NCBI RefSeq assembly: GCF_014905415.1
Contig: NZ_BNEO01000001.1
Location: forward strand, 620,001 to 684,000
Direction of reading: 5' to 3'
DNA from: Virgibacillus salexigens
GTDB lineage: Bacteria > Bacillota > Bacilli > Bacillales > Amphibacillaceae
Length of the DNA stretch: 64,000 bases
Positions 26,793 through 35,558 of this stretch are shown piece by piece. A program made the translations under genes and the position numbers. Under the pieces are notes generated by a model that saw only the letters and a list, made by a program, of their open reading frames with translations, was not told the origin of the DNA and ran no database searches. How positions within the stretch are numbered: position 1 is the stretch's first letter; each line of letters begins with the position of its first letter.

Positions 26793-27101
26793 ATGAAAAA
26801 AACACTCTCTTTATTTTTTCTTATTGTAATATTGGGCCTTGTTGCTTTTTGGGAAACGGCGGAAACAAAGCATGGATTCACGCCCACTTTTCGAGAGGGG
26901 GAAGACACGCTAGAAGTAAGTAATGAAGTAGAAACTGATAGTACGTTGGAATATATGAAAGAAGAAACGGAAGTTGAAAATGGGTACCGTATTGAAACAT
27001 ACCGGGAATACGAAATCTATACTGACAAAGAAGGAAATATAATCAAAAGGGAACCTACCTCTAATTATAATTACTTAAGGTATAAATTAGAACAAGAGTA
27101 A
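26793..27101 (+). CDS. Small membrane-anchored or secreted acidic protein
   Basis: The 102-residue product starts with MKK and one hydrophobic helix (residues 4-20, LSLFFLIVILGLVAFW), a signal anchor without a clear cleavage site or lipobox. The rest is acidic and Glu/Thr/Tyr-rich (EVETDSTLEYMKEETEVENGYRIETYREYEIYTD in part), so it should sit outside the membrane. AAAGGAG is 8-9 nt before the ATG. No family is recognised and there is no operon partner. Confidence 0.75.
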   Translation: MKKTLSLFFLIVILGLVAFWETAETKHGFTPTFREGEDTLEVSNEVETDSTLEYMKEETEVENGYRIETYREYEIYTDKEGNIIKREPTSNYNYLRYKLEQE

Positions 27102-27239
27102 TATTTGGGGGTGTGTCGATAATCGATTAGCTTCGAAAAGCAAAAAATCAAGCCCCCTATTAATAAGCATGAAAAAAGGTTCTGTGTTCACCTCCCAAAT
27201 AAGTTAAACCGGAATGTTACAGACAAGCAATCTATCTCA

Positions 27240-27275
27240 CAAAGCAAAAGTGGGGAGTATCTTTCTCCCCACTTT
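27240..27275 (-). terminator. Terminator of the thiazole operon
   Basis: AAAGTGGGGAG (27247-27257) pairs with CTCCCCACTTT (27265-27275) across 7 nt, followed on the minus strand by TTGCTTTG, 12 bp after the thiF stop. Confidence 0.75.
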
Positions 27276-27286
27276 GATATTTTGAA

Positions 27287-28306
27287 CTATGCGCCAATAT
27301 AACGTTGATACAATTGTTTTGCGACATTTATATTTGTAACGCCATGTAATAAGGTTCTGCCATCTTGAAAAACGACAAAACGAACGGCTTCAACTTCAAA
27401 AATAAGTACTTCTCCATTATCGTTAATTTTATCCGTAAATGTCTTGACAGCTTTCGCTAAAGCAGAAAGTGATAAGCTGCCTTTTTCTCCTGGTCTTACT
27501 TGTACCGTATCTCTTCCACAAAGTAAAACTGTCTTCATCCCTTTTTCCTTGGTTAAATAAGGATAGGTTGCTGATTGTGAACAAGATGAACAAGTGGGAT
27601 TCAATAACTTTTTTACGTTAATTGCACTATAGGTCCTTCCCCATATATCAACTTGTACTAACTCCTGAGATAAACCATTACCAGTCAAGTACTTTAAACA
27701 CTCCGATGTCTGATAGGCAGCGGTCATCTGTACCGCAGGAGAAATAATACCAACCGTATCACAGGTTTTCCCTTCCTGAGGGAGATGATCAATTAAACAT
27801 TGTAAGCAAGGGGTTTCTCCAGGAATAATGGAAAGTGCAATGGCAGTACTCTGTAAGCAGCCACCATATACCCAAGGTTTACGATGTTTTGCTAACACAT
27901 CATTTATCACAAAACGTGTTTGAAAATTATCTGTTCCATCGATAACAAAATCAGCATCATGTAGCATCTTTTCTCCGTTTTCCTCATCGAGCTCATCAAC
28001 AATTCCCTTAATCTCTACTTCCGGATTAATTGCTTGTAATCGTTGCTCGGCAGTCCTTGCTTTCGTTCGATTCTGTTTCGCGTCTGCTTCTGTATAAAGC
28101 TGTTGGCGCTGAAGATTACTTAGTTCAATATAATCACGATCAATCAAAGTTAACTTACCTATTCCTGCTCGTACAAGCATTTCCGCATTTGCACTGCCTA
28201 ATGCTCCCGCACCAACGATGACCACATGTTTGGCAGCTAATCGACATTGACCTGTCTTCCCTATCGGGGCAAATCGTTCTTGACGAGCATAACGTCCTGC
28301 TATCAT
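27287..28306 (-). CDS. thiF: ThiS adenylyltransferase (ThiF/MoeB family)
   Basis: This 339-residue E1-like enzyme adenylates the C-terminal glycine of ThiS so it can accept sulfur. The nucleotide site [10 protein letters not shown], an arginine/asparagine-rich [19 protein letters not shown] and two zinc-binding cysteine pairs (CLQC and CSSC) are present. The C-terminal 80 residues beyond the CSSC are longer than in minimal ThiF. It overlaps thiG by 4 bp and ends the operon. In B. subtilis thiD follows; here it does not. Confidence 0.92.
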   Translation of the reverse strand: MIAGRYARQERFAPIGKTGQCRLAAKHVVIVGAGALGSANAEMLVRAGIGKLTLIDRDYIELSNLQRQQLYTEADAKQNRTKARTAEQRLQAINPEVEIKGIVDELDEENGEKMLHDADFVIDGTDNFQTRFVINDVLAKHRKPWVYGGCLQSTAIALSIIPGETPCLQCLIDHLPQEGKTCDTVGIISPAVQMTAAYQTSECLKYLTGNGLSQELVQVDIWGRTYSAINVKKLLNPTCSSCSQSATYPYLTKEKGMKTVLLCGRDTVQVRPGEKGSLSLSALAKAVKTFTDKINDNGEVLIFEVEAVRFVVFQDGRTLLHGVTNINVAKQLYQRYIGA

Positions 28307-29067
28307 TCGATCATCGCCGTATCTGGACTGCTCTTCATTCCATCCATTCGTTTAGGGATACGCCCGGCTTCATAACCTAATCGGCCAGATTGTACGGCCA
28401 ACTTCATTGCTTCTGCCATTCGAATTGGATCTTTTGCGCCAGATACAGCTGTATTTAATAAAACCCCATCTGCTCCAAGCTCCATGGCATAAGCAGCATC
28501 ACTTGGAGAACCAATCCCTGCATCAACAATTACTGGGATATCAGATTGTTCGATAATAAATTGTAGATTCATTGTATTGATAATGCCCTGCCCCGATCCA
28601 ATTGGTGAGGCTCCTGGCATAATCGCATGTACACCTGCTTCTTCCAATCGTTTTGCTAATACAACATCATCAGAGGTGTAGGTTAATACAGTGAACCCTT
28701 CCTCTAACAGTTGTACCGAAGCTCTCATCGTTTCAAAAGGGTCAGGCAGCAACGTTTTCTCACAGCCGATAACTTCTACTTTAATCATGTCACATAAACC
28801 AGAAGCCCGGGCTAAGCGGGCAATCCTTACTACCTCATCGGCTGTTTTAGCTCCAGCAGTATTTGGTAGTAAATCATACTGCTGTAAATCTAATTCTTCC
28901 AATAAATTCGGCTCGTTTTCATCAAAAATGTTCATTCTTCTGACTGCAAAGGTTAGAATTTCTGTTTCGGATACTTGCACCGCCTTTTTTTGGCTTTGAA
29001 ATGTCGGATACTTTCCAGTACCTAGCATCAGTCGAGAATGGAATGATTTTTCTCCAATCATTAACAT
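28303..29067 (-). CDS. thiG: Thiazole synthase
   Basis: A 254-residue TIM-barrel enzyme that builds the thiazole ring from deoxyxylulose 5-phosphate, dehydroglycine and ThiS thiocarboxylate. Family motifs include [23 protein letters not shown] (usually NTAGC), [15 protein letters not shown] and [26 protein letters not shown] in part, with [12 protein letters not shown] near the phosphate site. It lies 3 bp after thiS. Confidence 0.95.
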   Translation of the reverse strand: MLMIGEKSFHSRLMLGTGKYPTFQSQKKAVQVSETEILTFAVRRMNIFDENEPNLLEELDLQQYDLLPNTAGAKTADEVVRIARLARASGLCDMIKVEVIGCEKTLLPDPFETMRASVQLLEEGFTVLTYTSDDVVLAKRLEEAGVHAIMPGASPIGSGQGIINTMNLQFIIEQSDIPVIVDAGIGSPSDAAYAMELGADGVLLNTAVSGAKDPIRMAEAMKLAVQSGRLGYEAGRIPKRMDGMKSSPDTAMIE

Positions 29068-29070
29068 GAC

Positions 29071-29271
29071 TTATCCCCCTCCTACAAAATGAACGATTTC
29101 TATAACATCGCCATCGGTTAATGTTGTTTGGTTATATACGGCTTTATTGATAATTTGTTGATTCTGTTCAACTACCACAAGCTTCTCTTGAATGTTAACA
29201 CGATTTAATAGATCACCGATCGTTGAATCCTTAACTACCTCCATTTGCCGTCCGTTTACGTGTATTTGCAT
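29071..29271 (-). CDS. thiS: Sulfur carrier protein ThiS
   Basis: A 66-residue ubiquitin-like protein ending in the required GG (HFVGGG), whose C-terminal glycine is thiocarboxylated by ThiF. The start ATG lies inside the 3' end of thiO (41-bp overlap), with a GGGAGGG ribosome site embedded in thiO. Overlap and co-orientation imply translational coupling. Confidence 0.95.
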   Translation of the reverse strand: MQIHVNGRQMEVVKDSTIGDLLNRVNIQEKLVVVEQNQQIINKAVYNQTTLTDGDVIEIVHFVGGG

Positions 29272-30382
29272 ATCTTACCCTCCCTTTCCTAAAACGTGCT
29301 GGTGTGAAAAGACGTTCGATCGAAGCTGGCACATAACGGTTTAAGACCATATCACTGACAAGTTTCCCTGTAGCTGGAGCAAGAAGAATACCATTCCGGT
29401 AATGACCGGTGGCAAAATACAGATTAGAAACATCGGGATGCTCCCCAATGATTGGTCTGCCATCTTTGGTACCTGGACGCACGCCAGTCCAACAGCTATG
29501 CAATTCTTCCTGCTGAAGGGATGGGAACAACCTAAATAGGCGATTCATTAACTCAAAAATGCCTCCTGTTGACGTATAGCTACTGCTATCGTAGTGATAA
29601 CTAGTTGCTCCAATAATGTAGCGTCCATCTCGTTTTGGCACCAAATACAAATTGTGAAAAAATAATGTCTGCTCAATAGAGGGATCGCTTGGCTTGATGG
29701 CAAAACATTCTCCTTTTGTCGGGATCATCGGATTCTTTAAACCTGTTGCTTCAAACCACTTCCTACTATTCGCACCAGCCGCAACAACCACATGATCCGC
29801 TGAGATACCACCGTTCTCGAATTGGATATGAAAAACATCACGGACACGATCTATATTCGCAACGCGACAATTCTCGATTACTTGGCTGCCCATTCCTAAA
29901 GACGCCTGTTTAAAAGCTTCACATACAGCCAAAGGTTCCACATTCCCATCTTGCTGCATGTACAATCCTCCTACAGCATGCGTTAATGCTGATGTTCGTT
30001 GCCTAATCCCTCCCCCATCCAACCATTCCAAGCCTTCAAATGCCTTTTGTTTTGCTTGCAGTCTTTGCTTCTGTTCTTCATTCGTAGCTATCTCGAGCAT
30101 ACCGTTGGTGGAAAGCTGGATATCAATCCCTGATAACGAAAATAGTTCGTCGCTTAGAGATGCATACATATTTCTACTTGCTTGGCAAAATTGATAATAC
30201 GTACCTTGCTGATCATTTTCTGTATGCACCCCAAGCATGCCCGCAGCAGCTTGTGTAGTTTTTCTTCCAATTCTATTTTGTTCAATTACCGTCGTTGCAA
30301 CCCCACTTCTACTTAAATAGTAAGCAACGGATTGCCCAATAACGCCTCCACCTATAATCACTACATCAACGTGTTCTTTCAT
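29231..30382 (-). CDS. thiO: Glycine oxidase ThiO
   Basis: This 383-residue FAD enzyme of the D-amino-acid oxidase fold oxidises glycine to the dehydroglycine needed by ThiG. The Rossmann motif [19 protein letters not shown] at the N-terminus, QAAAGMLG and a C-terminal FATGHYRNGILLAPATG are characteristic of ThiO. AAAGGAGGTG precedes the ATG, which overlaps the end of tenI. Use of ThiO rather than ThiH indicates an aerobic route. Confidence 0.93.
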   Translation of the reverse strand: MKEHVDVVIIGGGVIGQSVAYYLSRSGVATTVIEQNRIGRKTTQAAAGMLGVHTENDQQGTYYQFCQASRNMYASLSDELFSLSGIDIQLSTNGMLEIATNEEQKQRLQAKQKAFEGLEWLDGGGIRQRTSALTHAVGGLYMQQDGNVEPLAVCEAFKQASLGMGSQVIENCRVANIDRVRDVFHIQFENGGISADHVVVAAGANSRKWFEATGLKNPMIPTKGECFAIKPSDPSIEQTLFFHNLYLVPKRDGRYIIGATSYHYDSSSYTSTGGIFELMNRLFRLFPSLQQEELHSCWTGVRPGTKDGRPIIGEHPDVSNLYFATGHYRNGILLAPATGKLVSDMVLNRYVPASIERLFTPARFRKGRVRYANTRKRTANGGS

Positions 30383-30980
30383 ATCCGTTCACCTCCTTTC
30401 GAAATGACTTTACTGCTTCTAATGGATCAGTATGGCTGAAGATACCTGACATCACAGCAACCCCACTTGCCTTTGCTTGATATATATCATTTACCTTCCC
30501 GGTTGTAATTCCACCAATTGCATATACGGGAATATTCAATGCTTTCGCGACTGTCGCTAATTGTTTTACTCCCCTTGGCTTTACTCCCTTTTTGCTCGCT
30601 GTTGAAAAGACATGCCCATACAAAACATAAGCAGCGCCTACCTGCTCTGCCCTCTTGGCTACTTCAAGGGAGTGCGTCGATACACCAATTTGTAAACAAG
30701 GGTATTTTTTTTGGAGGCAGTCTACCTCTGGCAATCTATTTTCCGGAAGATGAAGCGTTGGTACAGCTGTCTCCTTAGGTAGAATCTGGTGGCCATGAAT
30801 AATTAGTTTTTCTGCTGGAAGACCTTGTGCAAGTAGTCGTTGAACGAACAAAGAATAGCCACTCTTGGTCATCTGTTTTTCTCTTAACATGATAGCGTCA
30901 ACATATGGACTAATGCCCATTATTACCTGGAAAAGACGCGCTTCCTTCTGTGAACCACTCGTCACCGCAATTAATTTCAT
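30366..30980 (-). CDS. tenI: Thiazole tautomerase TenI
   Basis: A ThiE-like TIM barrel (about 204 residues from the ATG at 30980), first gene of the operon. LHLPENRLPEV, IGVSTHSLEVAKRAEQVGA and YVLYGHVFSTASKKGVKPRG fit TenI, which aromatises the thiazole product; the His in STHS corresponds to the catalytic histidine of B. subtilis TenI. I chose TenI over ThiE from context (tenI-thiO-thiS-thiG-thiF order), but no tenA is present. AAGGAG lies 9 nt before this ATG; upstream in-frame codons lie inside the riboswitch terminator. Confidence 0.85.
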   Translation of the reverse strand: MKLIAVTSGSQKEARLFQVIMGISPYVDAIMLREKQMTKSGYSLFVQRLLAQGLPAEKLIIHGHQILPKETAVPTLHLPENRLPEVDCLQKKYPCLQIGVSTHSLEVAKRAEQVGAAYVLYGHVFSTASKKGVKPRGVKQLATVAKALNIPVYAIGGITTGKVNDIYQAKASGVAVMSGIFSHTDPLEAVKSFRKEVNGYERTR

Positions 30981-31000
30981 AACTCCCTTCTCCTTTTCAT

Positions 31001-31038
31001 TAAAAAATGCCACTTTTCCAGCAAAGGAAAAGTGGCAT
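31001..31038 (-). terminator. Riboswitch-controlled intrinsic terminator
   Basis: A perfect 13-bp stem (31007-31019 with 31026-31038) with a 6-nt loop is followed by six Ts, between the TPP aptamer and tenI. Thiamine pyrophosphate binding would favour this hairpin and stop transcription. Confidence 0.85.
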
Positions 31039-31084
31039 GAATCGTTCAGCATATTCAATAATATCGTCGATACACACTAGTCAT

Positions 31085-31186
31085 GTCACTTTCCTCCGCT
31101 GGTTCTTACCCCAGTTCAGGTTCAAAGGGTCCCCATGTCTCACATGGATCTCAGCCATTACGTAAAAGCACCCCTAGTGAAGCGTA
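31085..31186 (-). ncRNA. TPP riboswitch (THI-box) aptamer
   Basis: The minus strand contains all THI-box landmarks in order: CTAGGGGTGC, GGCTGAGAT, ACCCTTTGAACCTGA, then TAAGAACCAGCGGAGGAA. The aptamer senses thiamine pyrophosphate and controls the following thiazole operon through the terminator at 31001-31038. Confidence 0.95.
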
Positions 31187-31284
31187 ATTTAATTATTTAA
31201 TAGGCATTTGTCTATAAAATACATGATTTTGGACTATTCGTCTACCAAAAACGACCAATTTTCTATTCTTCTTTCTGTTCTTTT

Positions 31285-31319
31285 ATGAAAAAAGGAGCTG
31301 ACTTAAAAACCAGCTCCTT
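31285..31319 (-). terminator. Terminator of the BCCT transporter gene
   Basis: AAGGAGCTG (31292-31300) pairs with CAGCTCCTT (31311-31319), followed on the minus strand by a TTTTTT run. Confidence 0.82.
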
Positions 31320-31329
31320 CAAATCTGTG

Positions 31330-32880
31330 CTATTTGGTATAGCTTTGTTTCTCATCAATCTTTTGTTCTTTCGCAAGTTCACGACTTGCACGCGGAGCTG
31401 TCCAGAATGTGGTTAACATGAGTAAGGATACTGGCACAGCCGTAACGACGATAAAGGATTGCAACGATCCAACACTATCCTCACCAATAGTGATGAGTAC
31501 AGTTGCGACAAGTCCCATAAGAATCGCCCAAAATACACGTAAGAATTTAGATGGATCTCCGTTGCCTGTGATCGCCATCGAAATAGTTAATGACATTGAA
31601 TCGGTAGTTGTTAGAACAAATACAATCGTTGCCACTAAAAAGAAGAAACCGATAATTGTACCAAGCGGTAACTGTTCGGCGATAGCAATCATTGCTGCTG
31701 GAGGTCCAGCACTATTTAAGGCTTCAGAAACGGCACCAGGGTTATTCATTTCAGCAAAAATCCCTGTTCCACCAACGACAGTAAACCAGAATGTTGTTAC
31801 TACAGGAGCAATTACCGCAACAGCAGTCACAAGCTCACGAATTGTACGGCCACGTGAAATACGACTAACAAACATGGCCATCATTGGACCATAGCCGATG
31901 AACCAGGCAAAGAAAAAGACGGTCCATAAGCCAAGCCAAGCTCCGTCTCCACGGAACGTATTCAAGGTTAGAAAGTCTTGAACATATAATCCAAATGATT
32001 GCACATACGAATCAAAAATGAATAGTGCTGGTCCTAGGATAAGGACGGCCACCATTAAACAAACTGCCAGTATAATATTATAGCTGCTTAATATTTGAAT
32101 TCCTTTATGAATCCCTGTCGCAGCAGAAATCCCAGCTGCTAGAACAATGACGATAACAATAAGACATTGCACAGCTAAATTATTTGGTACACCGAACAAT
32201 GCACTTAATCCGTAACCTGCTTGTAATCCAAGGAATCCAATTGGACCAATCGTACCAGCTGCCACTGACACAATCGAAAAGGCATCAACAAACGTACCAA
32301 GTGCACTTTTTCTCATAATTTTATCCCCAAATATCGGATAAAGCAACGATCTCGGCTTTAATGGTGCGTTCCGATGATAATGGGAGTACATGAGTACAAT
32401 CGTACCTAATGTTCCTAAAATTGCCCATGAGACAAATCCCCAATCGACAAAACTTGCTGCAAGTGCAGGTACTACTGCTTCAGCAGTGCCAGCTTCAATT
32501 CCTGAGAAATGTGGCGGTACGGTTAAAAAGTGACTTAACGGCTCAGCAGCAGCCCAGAAGACACCACCCGCCGCTAGCAGCGTACACATGATAATCGAGA
32601 TCCACTTGAACGTTCCGATCTCTGGCTTTTCTAATTTTCCTAATCGAATCTTCCCAAATTTGGAATAGCCTAGTATTAATGCAATAACTAAAGTCCCAAC
32701 CATCAGAACTTGATAGATGGAGCCGAAATAGGTTACCGACCAGTTAAACATCGTATTAACTGCATTTGTAACCATTTCCTGGTTTATTAATGCAAGAATC
32801 ACAAAGGCAAGTAGCGCCCCTCCACTTAGAAAAAGAACTGGCTTATCTATGGTTTGATCTTGCTTCATTCTATTCTTCAA
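31330..32880 (-). CDS. BCCT-family transporter (betaine/choline/carnitine type)
   Basis: A secondary transporter with 12 predicted membrane segments. The BCCT signature is recognisable in segment 8 and the following loop (FFFAWFIGYGPMMAMFVSRISRGRTIREL), but several of the usual tryptophans are replaced, so the substrate may differ from glycine betaine. The start is placed at TTG 32880 because AGGAG lies 7 nt upstream; ATG 32868 is the alternative and lacks a ribosome site. The leader contains a terminator hairpin. Possible substrates are osmolytes or, given the taurine genes 4 kb away, taurine. Confidence 0.88.
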   Translation of the reverse strand: MKNRMKQDQTIDKPVLFLSGGALLAFVILALINQEMVTNAVNTMFNWSVTYFGSIYQVLMVGTLVIALILGYSKFGKIRLGKLEKPEIGTFKWISIIMCTLLAAGGVFWAAAEPLSHFLTVPPHFSGIEAGTAEAVVPALAASFVDWGFVSWAILGTLGTIVLMYSHYHRNAPLKPRSLLYPIFGDKIMRKSALGTFVDAFSIVSVAAGTIGPIGFLGLQAGYGLSALFGVPNNLAVQCLIVIVIVLAAGISAATGIHKGIQILSSYNIILAVCLMVAVLILGPALFIFDSYVQSFGLYVQDFLTLNTFRGDGAWLGLWTVFFFAWFIGYGPMMAMFVSRISRGRTIRELVTAVAVIAPVVTTFWFTVVGGTGIFAEMNNPGAVSEALNSAGPPAAMIAIAEQLPLGTIIGFFFLVATIVFVLTTTDSMSLTISMAITGNGDPSKFLRVFWAILMGLVATVLITIGEDSVGSLQSFIVVTAVPVSLLMLTTFWTAPRASRELAKEQKIDEKQSYTK

Positions 32881-32903
32881 CAATCTGCTCCTCTCAATTC
32901 CAT

Positions 32904-32976
32904 ACAAAAAAATCTCACATAACCATCTACTGACTTTTCTTATGTTTACCTTTTTCGTCAGTTGTATGTGAGATTT
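32904..32976 (-). terminator. Leader terminator (possible attenuator) before the BCCT gene
   Basis: AAATCTCACATA pairs with TATGTGAGATTT (32910-32921 and 32965-32976), with an inner ACTGAC/GTCAGT pairing (32929-32934 and 32957-32962). The minus-strand hairpin is followed by seven or more Ts, just before the BCCT ribosome site. Its position between promoter and gene suggests transcription attenuation. Confidence 0.65.
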
Positions 32977-33008
32977 AATAAGCATTTTAAATTAACATAC
33001 AGCGTTTA

Positions 33009-33037
33009 AGGATACATTTTTTCTAAAAACCTGTCAA
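33009..33037 (-). promoter_or_regulatory. Promoter of the BCCT gene
   Basis: A perfect -35 TTGACA (33032-33037) and TATCCT (33009-33014) are separated by 17 bp on the minus strand. The transcript would begin about 25 nt before the leader hairpin. Confidence 0.7.
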
Positions 33038-33104
33038 GTCAAGTGAATAAGAACTGCGTTCAATAATCGTCAGATAGGACGGACCAGGTGGGCATGTAAA
33101 CGTC

Positions 33105-33200
33105 AGAACTCTTCTGTTTGAGCAGTCTTTTCTCTTGAGTTGGAGCAGTGCTCTCTCCAGTTGGGGCTGGTCTCTCCTTACTTTAAAGCGCGGTCTCTCC
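33105..33200. repeat. Degenerate tandem repeat with CTCTCC/AGTTGG units
   Basis: Units of roughly 21-24 bp repeat about four times, each with a pyrimidine-rich CTCTC(C) core followed by AGTTG or similar: GAGCAGTCTTTTCTC..GAGTTG, GAGCAGTGCTCTCTCCAGTTG, GGCTGGTCTCTCC, CGCGGTCTCTCC. A related array lies at 42330-42380. No coding capacity is seen. Confidence 0.55.
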
Positions 33201-33315
33201 TTTATATCTATAATTTTTAAACATTAACCTTATTATTTTTTATAATGATTAAATTTTCAGAATATAATTGTATTCAGCTTTTTTGCATGCTTTAATAATA
33301 CTAATACCTACTTAA

Positions 33316-33329
33316 GTTAAGCGCTTACA
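33316..33329. promoter_or_regulatory. cre-like site before the APC permease gene
   Basis: GTTAAGCGCTTACA matches the cre consensus at 12 of 14 positions (the first two are swapped). It lies about 20 bp before the start codon and downstream of a weak promoter (TTGTAT, 17 bp, TTTAAT), so it could act as a roadblock. Confidence 0.45.
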
Positions 33330-33347
33330 AAATTCAGGAGGAGAATA

Positions 33348-34844
33348 ATGATGACCGAGCGTAAACAATTGAACAAAACATTAAAACCACATTGGGTGTG
33401 GGCAATTGCTTTTGGATCTGCTATTGGTTGGGGGGCATTTGTCTTGCCAGTAGATTGGATGTCAATGGCAGGACCATTAGGAGTTATTCTTGGATTTATA
33501 ATTGGAGCAGTTTTAATGATTATCATAGGAGTTAGCTATGGTTTCTTAGTTGAAAAGCTACCGGTATCCGGAGGTGAATTTGCTTATGCTTATTACGGTT
33601 TAGGTAGGTACCACGCATTTTTATGCGGCTGGTTTTTAACACTAGGGTATATGTCTATTGTTGCCTTAAATGCCTCTGCACTCGCACTTTTAGGGAAATT
33701 TGTATTACCGTCTATTATTGAGCAGGGCTATATGTACAGTATTGCTGAGTGGGAGGTATATACTGGAGAGGTTATTCTTGCTTGTCTTGCTTTGATTGTC
33801 TTTGCATTTCTTAACATACGTGGTGCAAGTCTATCAGGCTTTTCTCAATTTATCTTTTGCATAGCATTAATAGGTGGTGTTATCGTTTTAGTAATATCTA
33901 TGGTGCTTCACCCTTCAAGTTCTTTCTCAAATCTGCAGCCTCTCTTTAAACCTGAAATAGGTGCATTATCATCAATTCTTGCGATTGTTGCAATAGCTCC
34001 CTGGGCGTATATTGGCTTCGATAACATACCACAAGCAGCCGAGGAATTTGATTTTCCTCCTAAGAAATCCTTTAAGATTATAGTTATTGCATTAATTTGT
34101 GCTAGTATAACTTATTCATTAACTATTATTGCTTCCGGTGTCGGCCAGTCTTGGACTAGCGCTGTAGAAGCTGATTCTGCTTGGGGGACAGGTGCTATCA
34201 TTGAAAATACTTATGGTGCAGTCGGGGTTATCTTATTATCCTTTGCGCTCATGATGGGAGTATTTACCGGATTAAATGGATTTTACATGTCAACAAGCCG
34301 CCTATTATTTGCGATGGGAAGAGCCAAAGTGCTACCGAGCGCTTTTGGAAGATTGCATCCGAAACATAATACACCACACATAGGTATCCTATTTACACTT
34401 GTCATTACCTTACTTGCCCCATTCTTTGGCCGAGAAGCTTTATTATGGGTCGTTGACATGTCAGCATTAGGAGTGACAATCGCCTACTTCTACGCCTGTT
34501 TCGTAGCATATCGACTTTTTAAATGGTCTGATAGAACCTCTCTGCATAACAGTACAAAAAAGTCAATCGTTTCACCTGGCAGAAAGCTCTGTTCACTACT
34601 AGGCATCCTCTGCGCAGCTGGATTTTTCTTATTACTCGTTATTCCAGGATCTCCTGGATTTTTGGATAAACCATCTTGGATCGCCCTATTTGTATGGGTG
34701 GGAATAGGAGCTATCTTTTTCCTCATAAGATTTAAAAGCTATCGAGCAATCCCTAAAGCGGAAATGGATTACTTGATTCTAGGAGAATATAACGAGAAGG
34801 AAGCCAATTCCAATGTAGCCTCTATGGAAGAGCATATTAAGTAA
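33348..34844 (+). CDS. APC-superfamily amino acid permease
   Basis: A 498-residue polytopic membrane protein of about 12 segments. The start of TM1 (FGSAIGWGAFVLPVDWM) has the helix-breaking GSxIGxG motif that binds the amino/carboxyl groups, and TM6 has the PWAYIGFDNIPQAAEEF motif, typical of APC permeases of the YhdG/YcaM-like groups. AGGAGG lies 6 nt before the first of two adjacent ATGs. It stands alone on the plus strand between transport and taurine genes; the substrate (amino acid or amine, possibly taurine) is open. Confidence 0.88.
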   Translation: MMTERKQLNKTLKPHWVWAIAFGSAIGWGAFVLPVDWMSMAGPLGVILGFIIGAVLMIIIGVSYGFLVEKLPVSGGEFAYAYYGLGRYHAFLCGWFLTLGYMSIVALNASALALLGKFVLPSIIEQGYMYSIAEWEVYTGEVILACLALIVFAFLNIRGASLSGFSQFIFCIALIGGVIVLVISMVLHPSSSFSNLQPLFKPEIGALSSILAIVAIAPWAYIGFDNIPQAAEEFDFPPKKSFKIIVIALICASITYSLTIIASGVGQSWTSAVEADSAWGTGAIIENTYGAVGVILLSFALMMGVFTGLNGFYMSTSRLLFAMGRAKVLPSAFGRLHPKHNTPHIGILFTLVITLLAPFFGREALLWVVDMSALGVTIAYFYACFVAYRLFKWSDRTSLHNSTKKSIVSPGRKLCSLLGILCAAGFFLLLVIPGSPGFLDKPSWIALFVWVGIGAIFFLIRFKSYRAIPKAEMDYLILGEYNEKEANSNVASMEEHIK

Positions 34845-34859
34845 CGAATGTTAGTAGAT

Positions 34860-35510
34860 ACGATTGTGTGATCATTAAGAAAATAAATGTGTCTTAATAA
34901 GCTCCTGGCTCTAGACAGGAACTAGATCTCAGGTACCTATAAAGAAGGTTGCTAAATCGAACGTCCTGGATCACCTCACGTCTGACCTATGCCCTTGAAA
35001 AGGAAACCACCCTTTTCAAGGGTGACGTAATACGAATGCACTTCAAGAGATACCCTCGTATGAAGCATCACCATCCCCACACGCTTAAGCTAGCCGTAGC
35101 TAATAATTCAAGTATTAAAACCGAAAGAACAAGCGCGCAAGCTCCCTGAACAGAGATGTACGGACTGCGACCTGCCAAGCAGGTTGGGGCGGTATTGCCA
35201 CGCAAAGTGGCGAAATTAGCCGATCATTCTACCGTAGGAGATAATGGAATCATGCCCCTTCATAGGGGTATGCCGATGACTTAGCCCAAAGCACGGTTTT
35301 AGTCGGACATCATTCAACCGAATTGATGATGACTTTCGCTACGGGCATAAGTGTGATGAAGCCTCTTTCTTCACTTCGTTCAAAAATCGGCAAGTCTTCT
35401 TTATCGTAGGACACGACGGGAAATCTCCTAGTTTTTGGCGCTAAGAGCTAAACAGAGCTTTCTCATCAGAAGCGTTTTATCCAACCAAAATTTTATACTT
35501 CCTTAACTTG
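34860..35510. other. ORF-less segment with many hairpins, candidate structured RNA or mobile-element remnant
   Basis: About 650 bp without a convincing gene, visibly richer in G+C than its flanks. Hairpins include a 12-bp perfect stem CCCTTGAAAAGG/CCTTTTCAAGGG (34992-35022), ACCTGC/GCAGGT (35170-35184), GCCAC/GTGGC (35197-35211), CATGCCCC/GGGGTATG (35251-35272) and CATCATTC/GAATTGATGATG (35308-35327). Loop sequences are short. I could not match it to tmRNA, RNase P, SRP, a group II domain V or another RNA I know. The strand is uncertain, and no clear promoter was found on either side. Confidence 0.5.
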
Positions 35511-35547
35511 TAAAAAAATCACCGTGCCAAACTTTGGCACGGTGATT
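35511..35547 (-). terminator. Terminator of xsc
   Basis: AATCACCGTGCC (35517-35528) pairs with GGCACGGTGATT (35536-35547), followed by a T-run on the minus strand, 12 bp after the xsc stop. Confidence 0.9.
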
Positions 35548-35558
35548 CTTGATTTCGT

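Noticed and set aside
26732-26923. Plus-strand 63-codon ORF overlapping the 102-aa gene
   Set aside because: It is a shifted frame over the start of the 102-aa gene, which has the better ribosome site and signal-anchor sequence.
34949-35149. Plus-strand 66-codon ORF inside the structured segment
   Set aside because: It has no ribosome site, composition unlike a protein, and runs through the strongest hairpin; it is more likely a chance frame.
34860-35510. tmRNA, RNase P RNA, SRP RNA, group II intron or OLE/HEARO RNA
   Set aside because: I checked remembered landmark sequences (tag peptide region, P4, domain V, GUGYG start); none was present, and I do not remember enough of the OLE/HEARO consensus to claim a match.
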